Shown here one piece after another: positions 1 through 9,997 of a DNA stretch of 27,360 nucleotides. The notes beneath the pieces were generated by a model that did not search any database, was not told the DNA's origin, and saw nothing but the letters and a program-made list of their open reading frames with translations. The position numbers and the translations under genes were made by a program. The stretch's first letter is position 1. Each line of letters opens with the position of its first letter. Origin of the DNA: Planctomycetota bacterium (GTDB lineage Bacteria; Planctomycetota; Planctomycetia; Isosphaerales; Isosphaeraceae). Location: positions 1 to 27,360 of the forward strand of contig JAJYDH010000012.1 of assembly GCA_021777685.1 (NCBI GenBank), in the 5' to 3' direction.

Positions 1-717
1 CCGGAGGCCGCCCGAATCGTCGATCCCGGCGGCGATGGCCTCGATCCATTCGGACCCAGCCTCGATCCGGACCGTCGAACCGACGAGCGTGTCGAGCTGG
101 TTCCAGACCCGTGGTTGGTCGGCCCGATCGTCGGCCAGAGCGGCCAGGGGATATCGGAATCGGCCGAGGATGCCAACCAGGAGGGCGGCGATCGGGTCGC
201 TCGAAGGGACGATCTCGGCCCATCCGGAGAGCGTCCCGGCCATCCTTCGGATCTCCTCGGGCGCGTCTTCGAGACGAGTCCGGACGTTCAGGCCGATCCC
301 GACCAGGAGCCTCGGCCCGTGGGGCGACTCGGCCCGCTCGGGCAGGATTCCGCCGAGCTTGCGGCCCCCGACCTCGATGTCATTGGGCCAGCGAATCCCG
401 GGACGGCAGCCCTGGTAGCGAGCCCGGATCGCGCCGACGACGCTCGCGGCGACCGTCAGCGAGATCCGCGATTCCTGGGCGAGCGTCAGTCCGATCGACC
501 TGGGGTCGAGGATCACGGTCGCCGTCAGACTTCCCGAGTCGGACCACCAGCGATTCGAGCCCTGGCCCCGTCCCCGGGTCTGTCGGTCGGCCCGGACGAG
601 CATCGGCAGGTCGAGCGGCCCCTCGGCGATGAGGGACCTCGCCAGGCCATTCGTCGACTCCGTCTCCTCGACGTGGAGGACGGAGCGAACGAACGGGAAA
701 TCGCGGTCGGCGTGCAT
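1..717 (-). CDS. birA: Biotin--[acetyl-CoA-carboxylase] ligase, C-terminus cut by window edge
   Basis: This enzyme attaches biotin to the lysine of biotin carboxyl carrier domains through biotinyl-5'-AMP, in the cytoplasm. Reading the minus strand from 717 gives 239 codons that stay open to the left edge. Visible hallmarks are an ESTN motif near residue 20, the adenylate-binding loop TRGRGQGSNRWW near residues 50-60, and the catalytic stretch RWPNDIEVGGRKLGGIL, in which the lysine after RWPND is the expected biotin contact. The protein begins directly with the catalytic domain, so there is no room for the DNA-binding helix-turn-helix of E. coli BirA. It is therefore probably a ligase only, not a repressor. 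The ATG at 717 has a weak GGAG ten bases upstream. A GTG at 762 in the same frame is an alternative start. The gene lies downstream of pyruvate carboxylase, a likely substrate, on the same strand. The family call is secure; the exact start is less so. Confidence 0.88.
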   Translation of the reverse strand, partial: MHADRDFPFVRSVLHVEETESTNGLARSLIAEGPLDLPMLVRADRQTRGRGQGSNRWWSDSGSLTATVILDPRSIGLTLAQESRISLTVAASVVGAIRARYQGCRPGIRWPNDIEVGGRKLGGILPERAESPHGPRLLVGIGLNVRTRLEDAPEEIRRMAGTLSGWAEIVPSSDPIAALLVGILGRFRYPLAALADDRADQPRVWNQLDTLVGSTVRIEAGSEWIEAIAAGIDDSGGLR

Positions 718-770
718 GAAGGGGGCGCTCCGACTTCGTCTCAGGATCTCCCGGCCGATCACTTCCCGTC

Positions 771-888
771 TTGGAGTGCGGGAGCTTGCTCCCGCTTTTC
801 CCCGGGAGCTTGCTCCCGGGGGCGGACGCTGGACAGATCCGGGAGCAAGCTCCCTCCGAAAAAGCGGGAGCAAGCTCCCGCACTCCAA
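771..888. repeat. Nested palindromic repeat cluster (REP-like), four 14-base units
   Basis: Four copies of GGGAGC(TT or AA)GCTCCC lie at 780-793, 804-817, 841-854 and 866-879. The first two carry the TT centre and the last two the AA centre. The outer copies sit inside a perfect 29-base inverted repeat, 771-799 against 860-888, so the whole block can fold into one long cruciform or into four small hairpins. The second copy is extended to a CCCGGGAGC/GCTCCCGGG stem. The block occupies the 214-base gap between the stop of pyruvate carboxylase and the start of the biotin ligase. The folded RNA could stop or attenuate transcription, or protect the upstream mRNA end. It could equally be a dispersed repetitive extragenic palindrome. 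No transposase is next to it. The structure is read directly from the sequence; its role is not known. Confidence 0.9.
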
Positions 889-931
889 AAAACCTCATCC
901 GGCATCCGGAAAGTGATCGAATCGACGATCC

Positions 932-3900
932 TTAATCTCCGTTCAGTCGGAGCAGAAGCTCACCGGTCTTGACCTGGCTCCCGACGGCGGCGATGACCTC
1001 GACCACGCGGCCGGGGCGCTCGGCGTAGAGGGTCGTCTCCATCTTCATGGCCTCGATCGAGAGCAATTTCTGGCCCTTGCGGACGGGGTCGCCCGCGACG
1101 ACCGCGACGCCGACGACCAGGCCGGGCAGGGGGGCGGCAATCTGGTTGGGGTCGGAGGGGTCGGCCCTGGGCTTCTCGCGGACCGTCGAGGCGAGCGAGC
1201 GGTCGACGACCACGACCTCGCGGGGCTGGCCGTTCAGCTCGAAGAAGACGGTCCGCCGCCCCTCGGCGTGGGCCTCGCCGACGGTCAGGAGCTTGACGAT
1301 CAGCGTCTTCCCGGGCTCGATCTCGACGAGATTCTCGGCGCCCGGCTCGGGGCCGAAGAAGAACAGCGGGGTCGGCAAGACCGACGTGTCGGCAAACGAC
1401 CGTTCATGAGCGGCGAGGTCGGGGAAGACCCGGGGATAGATCAGGTAGCTGAGCGCGTCGCGCGCGTCGGCCGGGCGGCCGAGGAAGGCGGTCGCCTTGT
1501 CTCGGGCGGCTTCGAGGTCGGCCGGCGGCTGGTCCTTGCCCGGCCGCTCGGTGATGGCGGGCCGCCCCTTGAGGACCCGCTCCTGGAGGACCGGCGGGAA
1601 GCCGCCCGGCGGCTGGCCGAGCCGCCCCTCGAACAGCTCGACGACCGACTCGGGGAAGGCCAGCTCGCGAGCGGGGTCGACGGTGTCCTCGGGCGTCAGG
1701 TTGTTGGCGACGAGGAAAAGGGCCATGTCGCCGACGACCTTCGAGGTCGGAGTCACCTTGACGATGTCGCCGAAGAGGACGTTGACCTCGGCGTAGGCCT
1801 TGCAGACCTCCGGCCACCGCGAGGCCAGCCCCAGCGCCTTGGCCTGCTGGAACAGGTTCGTGTACTGGCCGCCGGGCATCTCGTAGGCGTAGACCTCGGC
1901 CGAGGGGGCCTTGAGCGCCGTCTCGAACGGCGAATACAGCGCCCGGACCTCTTCCCAGTACCGGCTCATCTCGATCAGGGCCGACGGATCGACGCCCGTC
2001 TCGCGGGGGGTGAACCGGAGCGACTCGACGATCGCGTTCAGGCTCGGCTGCGACGTCAGGCCGGACATCGACGACACGGCGCCGTCGGCGATGTCGAGCC
2101 CGACCTCGGCCCCCTTGAGCACGCTGGCCGCCTGCGCCCCGCCGACGTCGTGGGTGTGGAAGTGGATCGGCAGGCCGACCTCGTCGCGGAGGGTTTTGAC
2201 CAGCAGCTCGGCCGCGAACGGCTTGCAGAGGCCGGCCATGTCCTTGATCGCGATCAGGTTCGCCCCGCGCTTCTCCAGCTCCTTCGCGAGATTGACGTAA
2301 TAGTGAAGGGTGTACTTGGTCCGGGAGGGGTCGAGGATGTCGCCGGTGTAGCAGATCGCCGCCTCGCAGAGCGAGCCCGACTGGCGGACGGCGTCGAGGG
2401 CGATCTCCATGTTCGGGATCCAGTTCAGGGCGTCGAAGACCCGGAACAGGTCCATCCCGGCGTCGGCCGCCTCCTTGACGAAGGCCCGGACCAGGTTGTC
2501 GGGATAGCTGGTGTAGCCGACGACGTTCGAGCCCCGGAGGAGCATCTGGAAGAGGATGTTGGGGACCTTCTCGCGGAGTTGCGACAGGCGGTCCCAGGGG
2601 TCTTCCTTGAGGAACCGCATCGAGGTATCGAACGTGGCGCCCCCCCACATCTCCATCGAGAAGATCTTCGGGCAGAGCCGGCCGTAGGCGTCGGCCACGC
2701 GGAGCATGTCGCGGGTCCGCACGCGGGTCGCCAGGAGCGACTGGTGGGCGTCGCGGAACGTGGTGTCGGTCAGGAGCAGCGGCTTCTGGTCGCGAATCCA
2801 CTTCGAGAAGCCCTCGGCCCCGAGCTTCTTGAAGACCTGGCGCGACCCTTCGGGGGGCGCGGAGGTGTGGTCGAACGCCGGCGGGGCGGGCTCGACCCGG
2901 CTGGCCCCCTCGGACGTCCGGGTCACGCCGGGGAAGCCGTTGACGACGACCTCGGCCATGAACGTGAGGAGCTTGGTCGCCCGGTCCTGCGTGACCGGGA
3001 ACTGGAACAGCTCGGGCGTCTCGTCGAGGAACCGGGTCGTGGTCCGGCCTTCGAGGAAGTCGGAGTGCTCGATGACGTTGAGCAGGAACGGGACGTTCGT
3101 CTTGACCCCCCGGACTCGGAATTCGCGGAGGGCCCGCTCCATCCGCCGGGCGGCGTCGACGAACCGCCGGCCGCCGGCGCAGACCTTGACAAGGAGCGAG
3201 TCGTAGAACGGCGTGATGATCGCGCCCGTAGTGGCCAGGCCGCCGTCGAGCCGGAGGCCGAGGCCGCCGGGGGAGCGATAATGGGTGATCTTGCCGTAGT
3301 CGGGCGTGAACTTGTTCTCGGGGTCCTCGGTCGTGATCCGGCACTGGAAGGCGAACCCCTGCGCGTGGACGGCGTCCTGGTCGGGCAGGTTGATCTCGGG
3401 GTCGCCCAGCTCGGCCCCCTGGGTGATCAGGATCTGGCTCTTGATGAGGTCGACGCCCGTGATCATCTCGGTGACGGTGTGCTCGACCTGGATGCGCGGG
3501 TTGACCTCGATGAAGTAGAACCGCGAGGCGTCCGTGTCATAGAGGAACTCGACGGTCCCCGCGTTGTCGTACCCGACGTGGGAGGCGAGGCGGACGGCCG
3601 AGTCGCACAGTTCCTGCCTGATGGCCGGGTCGAGGTTGGGCGCGGGGGCGATCTCGATGACCTTCTGATGCCTGCGCTGGATCGAGCAGTCGCGTTCGAA
3701 CAGATGGACGAGGTGGCCGTGCCGGTCGCCGAGGATCTGGACCTCCAGGTGTCGCGCCCGCTTGATGAACTTTTCGAGGAAGACATCCGGCACGCCGAAC
3801 GCCGCGCCGGCCTCGCGGCGGGCCTGGTCGATGGCGTCGTCGAGCCCGTCGGCCGACTCGACCACCCGCATCCCCCGGCCTCCGCCGCCCATCGACGCCT

Positions 3901-4381
3901 TGACGATCACGGGATAGCCCAGCGACCCGGCCAGGGCGTGGGCCTCGGCCCCGGACGTGACCGGGTTGTCGCTCCCGCCCAGGACCGGCACGCCGGCCTC
4001 GACGGCGAGCTTGCGGGCGGCGACCTTGTCGCCGAGCCGGTCGAGCAATTCGGGCCGAGGGCCGACGAAGGCGATCCCGGCGCCCTCGCAGGCGCGGGCG
4101 AAGTCGGCGTTTTCCGAGAGGAACCCATAGCCGGGATGGATCGCGTCGACGCCCTTCTCGCGGGCGAGCTGGACGATCGCCTCGATGTTCAGATAGCTCC
4201 GGATCGGCTCGCCAGGCTTGCCGATCGGATACGCCTCGTCGGCCTTGAGCCGGTGCATCGCGAACCGGTCTTCGTGCGAGTAGATCGCCACGGTCCGGAT
4301 GCCCAGCTCGTGCGCCGAGCGGAAGACCCGGATGGCGATCTCGCCCCGGTTGGCCACCAACAGCTTGCGGATCTCGGACAT
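932..4381 (-). CDS. pyc: Pyruvate carboxylase, full-length single-chain
   Basis: Carboxylates pyruvate to oxaloacetate using ATP, bicarbonate and biotin, replenishing the TCA cycle and feeding gluconeogenesis. The 1149 residues match the usual 1150 or so of the single-chain enzyme. In order they are: a biotin carboxylase N-domain starting with ANRGEIAIR, an ATP-grasp domain with the glycine loop KASMGGGGRG, the biotin carboxylase C-domain to about residue 450, a carboxyltransferase TIM barrel opening with DTTFRDAHQSLLATR at residue 539 and carrying IKDMAG, the conserved linker, and a C-terminal biotinyl domain with EAMKM, where K1113 is the biotinylation site 36 residues from the end. The start at 4381 gives the canonical N-terminus; the upstream GGGATGG is only a fair ribosome site. 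It follows the Uma2 gene by 36 bases and precedes the biotin ligase that would modify it. Confidence 0.97.
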   Translation of the reverse strand: MSEIRKLLVANRGEIAIRVFRSAHELGIRTVAIYSHEDRFAMHRLKADEAYPIGKPGEPIRSYLNIEAIVQLAREKGVDAIHPGYGFLSENADFARACEGAGIAFVGPRPELLDRLGDKVAARKLAVEAGVPVLGGSDNPVTSGAEAHALAGSLGYPVIVKASMGGGGRGMRVVESADGLDDAIDQARREAGAAFGVPDVFLEKFIKRARHLEVQILGDRHGHLVHLFERDCSIQRRHQKVIEIAPAPNLDPAIRQELCDSAVRLASHVGYDNAGTVEFLYDTDASRFYFIEVNPRIQVEHTVTEMITGVDLIKSQILITQGAELGDPEINLPDQDAVHAQGFAFQCRITTEDPENKFTPDYGKITHYRSPGGLGLRLDGGLATTGAIITPFYDSLLVKVCAGGRRFVDAARRMERALREFRVRGVKTNVPFLLNVIEHSDFLEGRTTTRFLDETPELFQFPVTQDRATKLLTFMAEVVVNGFPGVTRTSEGASRVEPAPPAFDHTSAPPEGSRQVFKKLGAEGFSKWIRDQKPLLLTDTTFRDAHQSLLATRVRTRDMLRVADAYGRLCPKIFSMEMWGGATFDTSMRFLKEDPWDRLSQLREKVPNILFQMLLRGSNVVGYTSYPDNLVRAFVKEAADAGMDLFRVFDALNWIPNMEIALDAVRQSGSLCEAAICYTGDILDPSRTKYTLHYYVNLAKELEKRGANLIAIKDMAGLCKPFAAELLVKTLRDEVGLPIHFHTHDVGGAQAASVLKGAEVGLDIADGAVSSMSGLTSQPSLNAIVESLRFTPRETGVDPSALIEMSRYWEEVRALYSPFETALKAPSAEVYAYEMPGGQYTNLFQQAKALGLASRWPEVCKAYAEVNVLFGDIVKVTPTSKVVGDMALFLVANNLTPEDTVDPARELAFPESVVELFEGRLGQPPGGFPPVLQERVLKGRPAITERPGKDQPPADLEAARDKATAFLGRPADARDALSYLIYPRVFPDLAAHERSFADTSVLPTPLFFFGPEPGAENLVEIEPGKTLIVKLLTVGEAHAEGRRTVFFELNGQPREVVVVDRSLASTVREKPRADPSDPNQIAAPLPGLVVGVAVVAGDPVRKGQKLLSIEAMKMETTLYAERPGRVVEVIAAVGSQVKTGELLLRLNGD

Positions 4382-4417
4382 GAAACCATCCCGGAGCGGG
4401 GGAATTGCGGGTCGAAA

Positions 4418-4978
4418 TCAGATCCCGGCAAACAGATCGATCAAGGCACAGGAGAAGCCGGGCAGGACGTCCTCCCCGTCTAAGGAGTCGCCTTCGCCCA
4501 GGCGGAGCGAGGAAGGGCCCTGGTGAAAAACGTAAACTTGCTTTGTCGAGGGATAGATCATCCAGGCCAGGGGAACGCCAGCCCGGAGGAAATCGGTAAG
4601 GCGTTGCTCGACGTTCTCGGCCTTGTCGTTGGGTGAGACGACTTCGACGACCAAGTCGGGCACGACGTCAACGTATCCTCGCGGGACCTTGTTGCCGGGA
4701 AGACGACCGCTTCGGATGAACGACACATCGGGGAACCGGACGAGTTTCGGCCTGTCGGCGAAGATCTGGTAACCGCAATGGCCAGAGAAGCAGAATCCGA
4801 GCTTCCCGGAGGAGAATGCCTCGATCATCCTGATCAGGATGACCATGATCTGGTCGGCCTCGGCTCCCATGCGCGGTTTCTCCACCGGATGACCGTCGTC
4901 GATCTCGTAGTAGTAGCAATGGTCGGACGAGATTCCGGTATCCAGGAAGGGTTCGATCATCTCGGTCGCGGTGGCCAT
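4418..4978 (-). CDS. Uma2-family (DUF820) putative PD-(D/E)xK nuclease
   Basis: A 186-residue protein of the Uma2 family, which has a restriction-endonuclease-like fold and is greatly expanded in cyanobacteria and planctomycetes; its biological role is unresolved. The family core is visible: RFPDVSFI with D84, then PDLVVEVVSPNDKAENV, in which E112, V114 and K119 fit the D...ExV...K metal-binding signature, followed by the helix EQRLTDFLRAGV and the segment AWMIYP. The length is typical and the catalytic acids are intact, so it could be active. A GAGGAG ribosome site nine bases upstream supports the ATG at 4978. The gene sits 36 bases upstream of pyruvate carboxylase and may be co-transcribed with it, but nothing ties the two functionally. 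Uma2 genes are often scattered singly like this. Confidence 0.85.
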   Translation of the reverse strand: MATATEMIEPFLDTGISSDHCYYYEIDDGHPVEKPRMGAEADQIMVILIRMIEAFSSGKLGFCFSGHCGYQIFADRPKLVRFPDVSFIRSGRLPGNKVPRGYVDVVPDLVVEVVSPNDKAENVEQRLTDFLRAGVPLAWMIYPSTKQVYVFHQGPSSLRLGEGDSLDGEDVLPGFSCALIDLFAGI

Positions 4979-5055
4979 CGGCTTGGGCTCCTCGATTCCA
5001 AGTATTGTTCGACGTCAGGATACCACATCCAGCCCCGATCTCCCGCCCGGCCGGC

Positions 5056-6018
5056 TCACTCCTCGGCAACGACCGGGTTCTCCAGCCGGCCGATGCCCTC
5101 GATCTCCGCCACCACGACGTCGCCGGGCCTGAGGTAAACCCCGGTCGACGAGCCGACGCCCGAGGGGGTGCCGGTCGAGATCAGGTCGCCGGGCTCCAGG
5201 GTCACGAATCGGGAGATGAACGAGATCACGGCGGCGACCGGGAAGATCATCTGGCCGGTGCTCCCGTCCTGCCTCGTCTCTCCGTTGACCGTCAGGCGGA
5301 TCGGCAGGGACTGTGGGTCGGGCAGGGCGTCGGCCGAGAGCACGCAGGGGCCGACCGGGCAGAACGTGTCGTGCCACTTGCCGTGGAGCCAGTCGAAGAA
5401 CTTGTCCCGTTCGCGAGGCTTCCGCCCCGGGTTGGGCTGATATTTGCGGTCGGTGATGTCGTTGACGACCGTGTAGCCGGCCACGTAAGCGAGCGCATCG
5501 GCCTCCTCGACGTCGCGGCACCGGCGACCGATCACCACGCCCAGCTCGGCCTCGAAGTCGACGTGATCGGGCGAGGCCCGGGGGATGCGGATGGTCCCGC
5601 CCGGGTGGTTGAGCGTGGTCGAGGGGGGCTTCATGAAGACGTACGGGAACGTCTCGGCTCGCTCGACCGCCGTGCCGCCCCGCTCGATGACGTGCGCGGC
5701 GTAGTTGCCGGCGAGGAGCAGGATCTTGGGCGGCCGGGGGATCGGGACGAGGAGGGCGACGTCCTCGGACGGGACGGCCAGTTCGGCCAGCCGCCCGTCG
5801 TCCAGCCCTTCGACCCAGCGTGCCAGTTCCCGACCCGCGAGCCGGGCCGGGCCGTCGGGCGGGAGGAAGTCGAGCAGGTCGTCGGTCGGGGGCAGGAGCA
5901 ATTCGGCGCCGACTTCCTCGGCGTACATCTCGGCGGCCTGCTGGATCGGGATGATCCGATCGTCCCGATAGAAGCCGACCAGCTCAATGTCGTCGAGGTT
6001 GAAGCGGCACAGTCGCAT
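5056..6018 (-). CDS. Fumarylacetoacetate hydrolase (FAH) family protein
   Basis: A 320-residue enzyme of the FAH superfamily, whose members are metal-dependent hydrolases, hydratases or decarboxylases of 2-keto or beta-diketo acids. An N-terminal region of about 95 residues precedes the catalytic fold. That fold is marked by LLAGNYAAHV near residue 102, FMKPPST near 128, the metal-ligand segment DFEAELGVVIGR with E156 and E158, and VNDITDR with D187, and it ends with GDLISTGTPSGVG and a typical C-terminal strand. The reading frame could begin at 6099, but GAGGAG at 6027-6032, eight bases before the ATG at 6018, decides the start and removes 27 poorly conserved-looking residues. The substrate cannot be read from the sequence; 2-hydroxyhepta-diene-dioate isomerase or fumarylpyruvate hydrolase activity are the usual options. 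Confidence 0.9.
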   Translation of the reverse strand: MRLCRFNLDDIELVGFYRDDRIIPIQQAAEMYAEEVGAELLLPPTDDLLDFLPPDGPARLAGRELARWVEGLDDGRLAELAVPSEDVALLVPIPRPPKILLLAGNYAAHVIERGGTAVERAETFPYVFMKPPSTTLNHPGGTIRIPRASPDHVDFEAELGVVIGRRCRDVEEADALAYVAGYTVVNDITDRKYQPNPGRKPRERDKFFDWLHGKWHDTFCPVGPCVLSADALPDPQSLPIRLTVNGETRQDGSTGQMIFPVAAVISFISRFVTLEPGDLISTGTPSGVGSSTGVYLRPGDVVVAEIEGIGRLENPVVAEE

Positions 6019-6026
6019 GTCCGACG

Positions 6027-6032
6027 CTCCTC
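6027..6032 (-). promoter_or_regulatory. Ribosome binding site fixing the FAH-family start
   Basis: On the minus strand this reads GAGGAG, eight bases before the ATG at 6016-6018. It favours that ATG over the upstream in-frame ATG at 6099. Confidence 0.7.
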
Positions 6033-6097
6033 GGAGGTTCGCCTCGCCTCGGACGGGATGGGAAGGCAGGGCCTCGCACTCGCACTCGCGAGCGAAC

Positions 6098-6120
6098 ACG
6101 ATACCGCGAACCGGGTCGAT

Positions 6121-6126
<6 letters not shown>
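6098..6126 (-). promoter_or_regulatory. Candidate sigma-70-type promoter for the FAH-family gene
   Basis: On the minus strand TTGTGA (6121-6126) is followed by a 17-base spacer and TATCGT (6098-6103). Each hexamer matches four of six consensus bases. The -35 overlaps the TGA stop of selA. Transcription would begin near 6091, giving a leader of about 70 bases that contains the GAGGAG ribosome site. This would let the FAH gene be expressed independently of the sel genes. It is a prediction from spacing and similarity only. Confidence 0.35.
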
Positions 6127-7526
<1,400 letters not shown>

Positions 7527-7530
<4 letters not shown>

Positions 7531-9491
7531 GATCGGGCCTCCTCCTCGACGGGTTCCGGCGAGCGAGCACGGTCGCCGAGGGTCCGGGCGTCCCCTTCGC
7601 GGCAGGTCCAGCCGATCCGGTCGAGGTACTCGCCGATCGGCACGGCGAACTTCCGCGAGGTCCCCAGCAGGTCGCGGATCTCGGCCATCGTCATCACGCC
7701 TCCCCCCGACAGACGATCGAAGACCCGCCGGCGCATCTCGGCCTCGGCGTCGCGGTCGAGGTAGAACCCCGGCGCGATCTCGACGATCTGCTCCTCGTCG
7801 ACCAGCAGGGCGAGCAATTCGGCGACCGCCGAGGCCCGGGCTCCCGCCTTGGCCGACCACTCCGAGGGGTCGGGAGGCGAGAAACCGCCCGCGCGATAGG
7901 CCCCGGCGATCTCGCGTTTGAGCTTCTTCTCCGCCTGGCTCAACCTCGGCTCGTGCCCGGCGAGGGCGACCGTCCGGCCGTCGGCGACCACCCGGCCGCT
8001 CGCGTGCAGGCGGTCGATCAGCGTCGAGACGAGCGAGGCATCATCCAGGTCGGCCAGGGCCGAGGCGACGCGGGCCCTCGCGATCCCCGAATGGCGGGGG
8101 CTCGCCTCGTGCAGACGGCCCAGGGCCCGGAGGATTCGGTCCTCCAGATCGGCCACGACCTCGGCGAGCACGATCGCCGACCTCCTCGGGCCGATCGCCA
8201 GTTCGACCAGGGCTCCGGATCGTTTCAGGGATTCGATGGCCGGTCCGACGTCGCCGAGCGGGATGCCCGCGTCGCGTGCGAGCGTCTTCTCGGTCCAGCC
8301 GGCCAGTCGGGCCGAGGCCAGCGCCGAGGCGACCCGGGTCGAGGGATCGGCGGAGCCGAGCCGCCTCAATCGGTCGACCTCGCGGACGTCGCGCCGGCGG
8401 ATGCGCCTCGTCGCCGACGGCTGGAGCACCCGTCCCCCGCCCAAGGTGCTCGGCGGGCTCTCCTCGCGGATCACGAACGGCTGGCCGTGGACGCTCGCGA
8501 CCGGCTCGGCCAGGAAGAGCTGGGCGAGGCCGGTCGACGACGGTTCCAGTTCATTCCCTCCGAGAAGCGAGAGCGAAGCCGAAACCTCGGCCGTGCCGAG
8601 ATGGACGCGATATCGTCCCCGATGGCGGAGCGGCCTGGCCGCGTCGTCGGAGGCCAGGACCTCGACCGAGAGGATGCGCGAGGCCGTCAGGTAGCCGGGC
8701 GAGGCCAGCTCGTGACCCCGGCGGATCTCCGAGTGATGCACGCCTCCCAGGTTGATCGCCGCGCGGGCACCCCGGCCGACCTTCTCGACCGGCCGGTCGT
8801 GCCGGTGGAGCCCCCGGACCCGGACGCGTCGACCTTCCGGGAGCCATTCCAGCTCGTCGCCGACGGTCGCCTCGCCCGAGGCGACCGTCCCCGTGACGAT
8901 CGTGCCCCGGCCCGCCACGGTGAACGATCGGTCGATCGCCATCCGGAAGACTCCCGAGTCGGCGCGGGCCGGGGCCGAGTCGCAGAGCCGGGCGAGGCTT
9001 TCCTTCAGGGCGTCGATCCCGAGGCCGGTGGCCGCCGAGGTCCGGACGACCTCGGCCGACTCCAGGAACGTCCCCGCGACCAGGGCCCGGACGTCCTCCT
9101 CGACGAGGTCGAGCCACGACGGGTCGACGAGGTCGCACTTGGTCAGCGCGACCAGGCCGCCGGAGAGGCCGAGGAGCCGGAGGATTTCCAGGTGCTCGCG
9201 AGTCTGGGGCATGACCGAATCGTCCGCCGCGACGATCAGCATGGCCAGGTCGAGCCCCGAGGCCCCCGCCAGCATGTTCCGGATGAACCGCTCGTGCCCC
9301 GGGACGTCGACCATCGCCAGGCGACGATCGCCGAGTTCGAGGGCCGCGAAGCCGAGGTCGATCGTGATCCCTCGCCGCTTCTCGGCCGGCAGGCGGTCGG
9401 TGTCGACCCCCGTCAGGGCCCGGACCAGGGCGGTCTTGCCGTGGTCGATGTGGCCCGCGGTGCCGATCACAAGGTCCCGAGGCCCCGGCAT
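7527..9491 (-). CDS. selB: Selenocysteine-specific translation elongation factor
   Basis: A GTPase that carries selenocysteyl-tRNA(Sec) to the ribosome and recognises the SECIS hairpin so that a UGA codon is read as selenocysteine. The 654-residue protein has an EF-Tu-like N-terminus: G1 loop GHIDHGKT at residues 13-20, the switch region with RRGITIDLGFA, G3 DVPGHERF at 62-69 and G4 TKCD at 117-120. Domains II and III follow. The last 270 or so residues fit the winged-helix repeats that bind SECIS RNA in E. coli SelB (614 residues), including a tail with the MTMAEIRDLLGTSRKFAVP helix typical of the last winged helix. The ATG at 9491 gives the expected N-terminus; an AAGGAAGG lies about 12 bases upstream. 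Its stop overlaps the selA start. Confidence 0.96.
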
Positions 9492-9585
9492 GACGCGATC
9501 CGCCTTCCTTGCTCAGGTTCTCGGGACATCGTAAGAGATCGCGGCGGAGATCGCGAGGGCCGAGGGGCAGAACCGCGAATCCGGC

Positions 9586-9614
9586 TTGACCGCGGGCGGA
9601 GGACGGTTGATACT
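9586..9614 (+). promoter_or_regulatory. Predicted sigma-70-type promoter of the polysaccharide locus
   Basis: TTGACC (9586-9591), a 17-base spacer, then GATACT (9609-9614). The -35 matches five of six consensus bases and the -10 four of six, with ideal spacing, in a region otherwise extremely GC rich. Transcription would start near 9621. It points at the polysaccharide genes and is the strongest promoter-like sequence I see in the window. If it drives the WecA-like gene, the leader is about 375 bases long, which leaves room for regulation. Confidence 0.5.
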
Positions 9615-9623
9615 GTGTCGCGC

Positions 9624-9854
9624 ATGGATCGCGATGCACCGGGTTTCAGGGAGGACGTCGACCAATGGCAACTCGAGACCGGATCGGCGGTGCTGATCAT
9701 CAGCCCGACTTGCCGCGACGACATCCCCTCAAGGCCGCCCGGAGCACCCCTCCTCACCCCTCGAAGCTCTCGCCGGAAGCCCATCGGGCGCATTTCGAGA
9801 GCCGGGGCGTCCCCTCCTACTCAGGTCGTCCTCCTCGCCCCGACGCCGGGCTGA
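9624..9854 (+). CDS. Doubtful short reading frame in the leader, possibly leaderless
   Basis: A 76-codon frame beginning MDRDAPGFRED starts only about three bases after the predicted transcription start, as a leaderless message would. The second half is rich in Pro, Arg and Ser and looks like translated GC-rich noncoding DNA. I recognise no domain, signal peptide or membrane segment. It has no ribosome site. It is listed because its start coincides with the promoter prediction; most likely it is not a protein gene. Confidence 0.15.
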   Translation: MDRDAPGFREDVDQWQLETGSAVLIISPTCRDDIPSRPPGAPLLTPRSSRRKPIGRISRAGASPPTQVVLLAPTPG

Positions 9855-9997
9855 ATCCGGACCGGCCGGGCGCTCGTCCGCATCCTCGACCCGCCGGGCT
9901 TTGACCACTCCAGGCCACCGGCCGCGATTTCTCCCCCCATCCCGGATCGGCTGTCCCGGTCGAACATCGAATCAGGTCGATGAGGATTGTCCGACCC

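Larger units (their letters stand above)
9492..9997. other. Divergent intergenic region between selB and the glycan locus
   Basis: About 500 bases without a secure gene separate the minus-strand sel genes from the plus-strand polysaccharide genes. It contains one good plus-strand promoter at 9586-9614. Downstream of that promoter an uncharacterised 76-codon frame (9624-9854) opens about where transcription should start. A second TTGACC at 9901 lacks a convincing -10. On the selB side only a weak TACGAT box is seen. I looked for a selenocysteine tRNA here and found no tRNA-like T-arm or acceptor pairing. Confidence 0.7.

Noticed and set aside
1268..4483. A 1071-codon plus-strand frame opposite pyruvate carboxylase
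   Set aside because: The complementary strand encodes an unmistakable pyruvate carboxylase with all motifs. The plus-strand translation is repetitive charged sequence without recognisable features.
9901..9929. Second TTGACC as a promoter close to the WecA-like gene
   Set aside because: At 17 or 18 bases downstream there is only GCGATT or CGATTT, a poor -10. The promoter at 9586 is much better.
9492..9997. Possible selenocysteine tRNA gene next to selB
   Set aside because: I looked for a long acceptor arm, a T-loop consensus and a UCA anticodon on both strands and found no consistent set.
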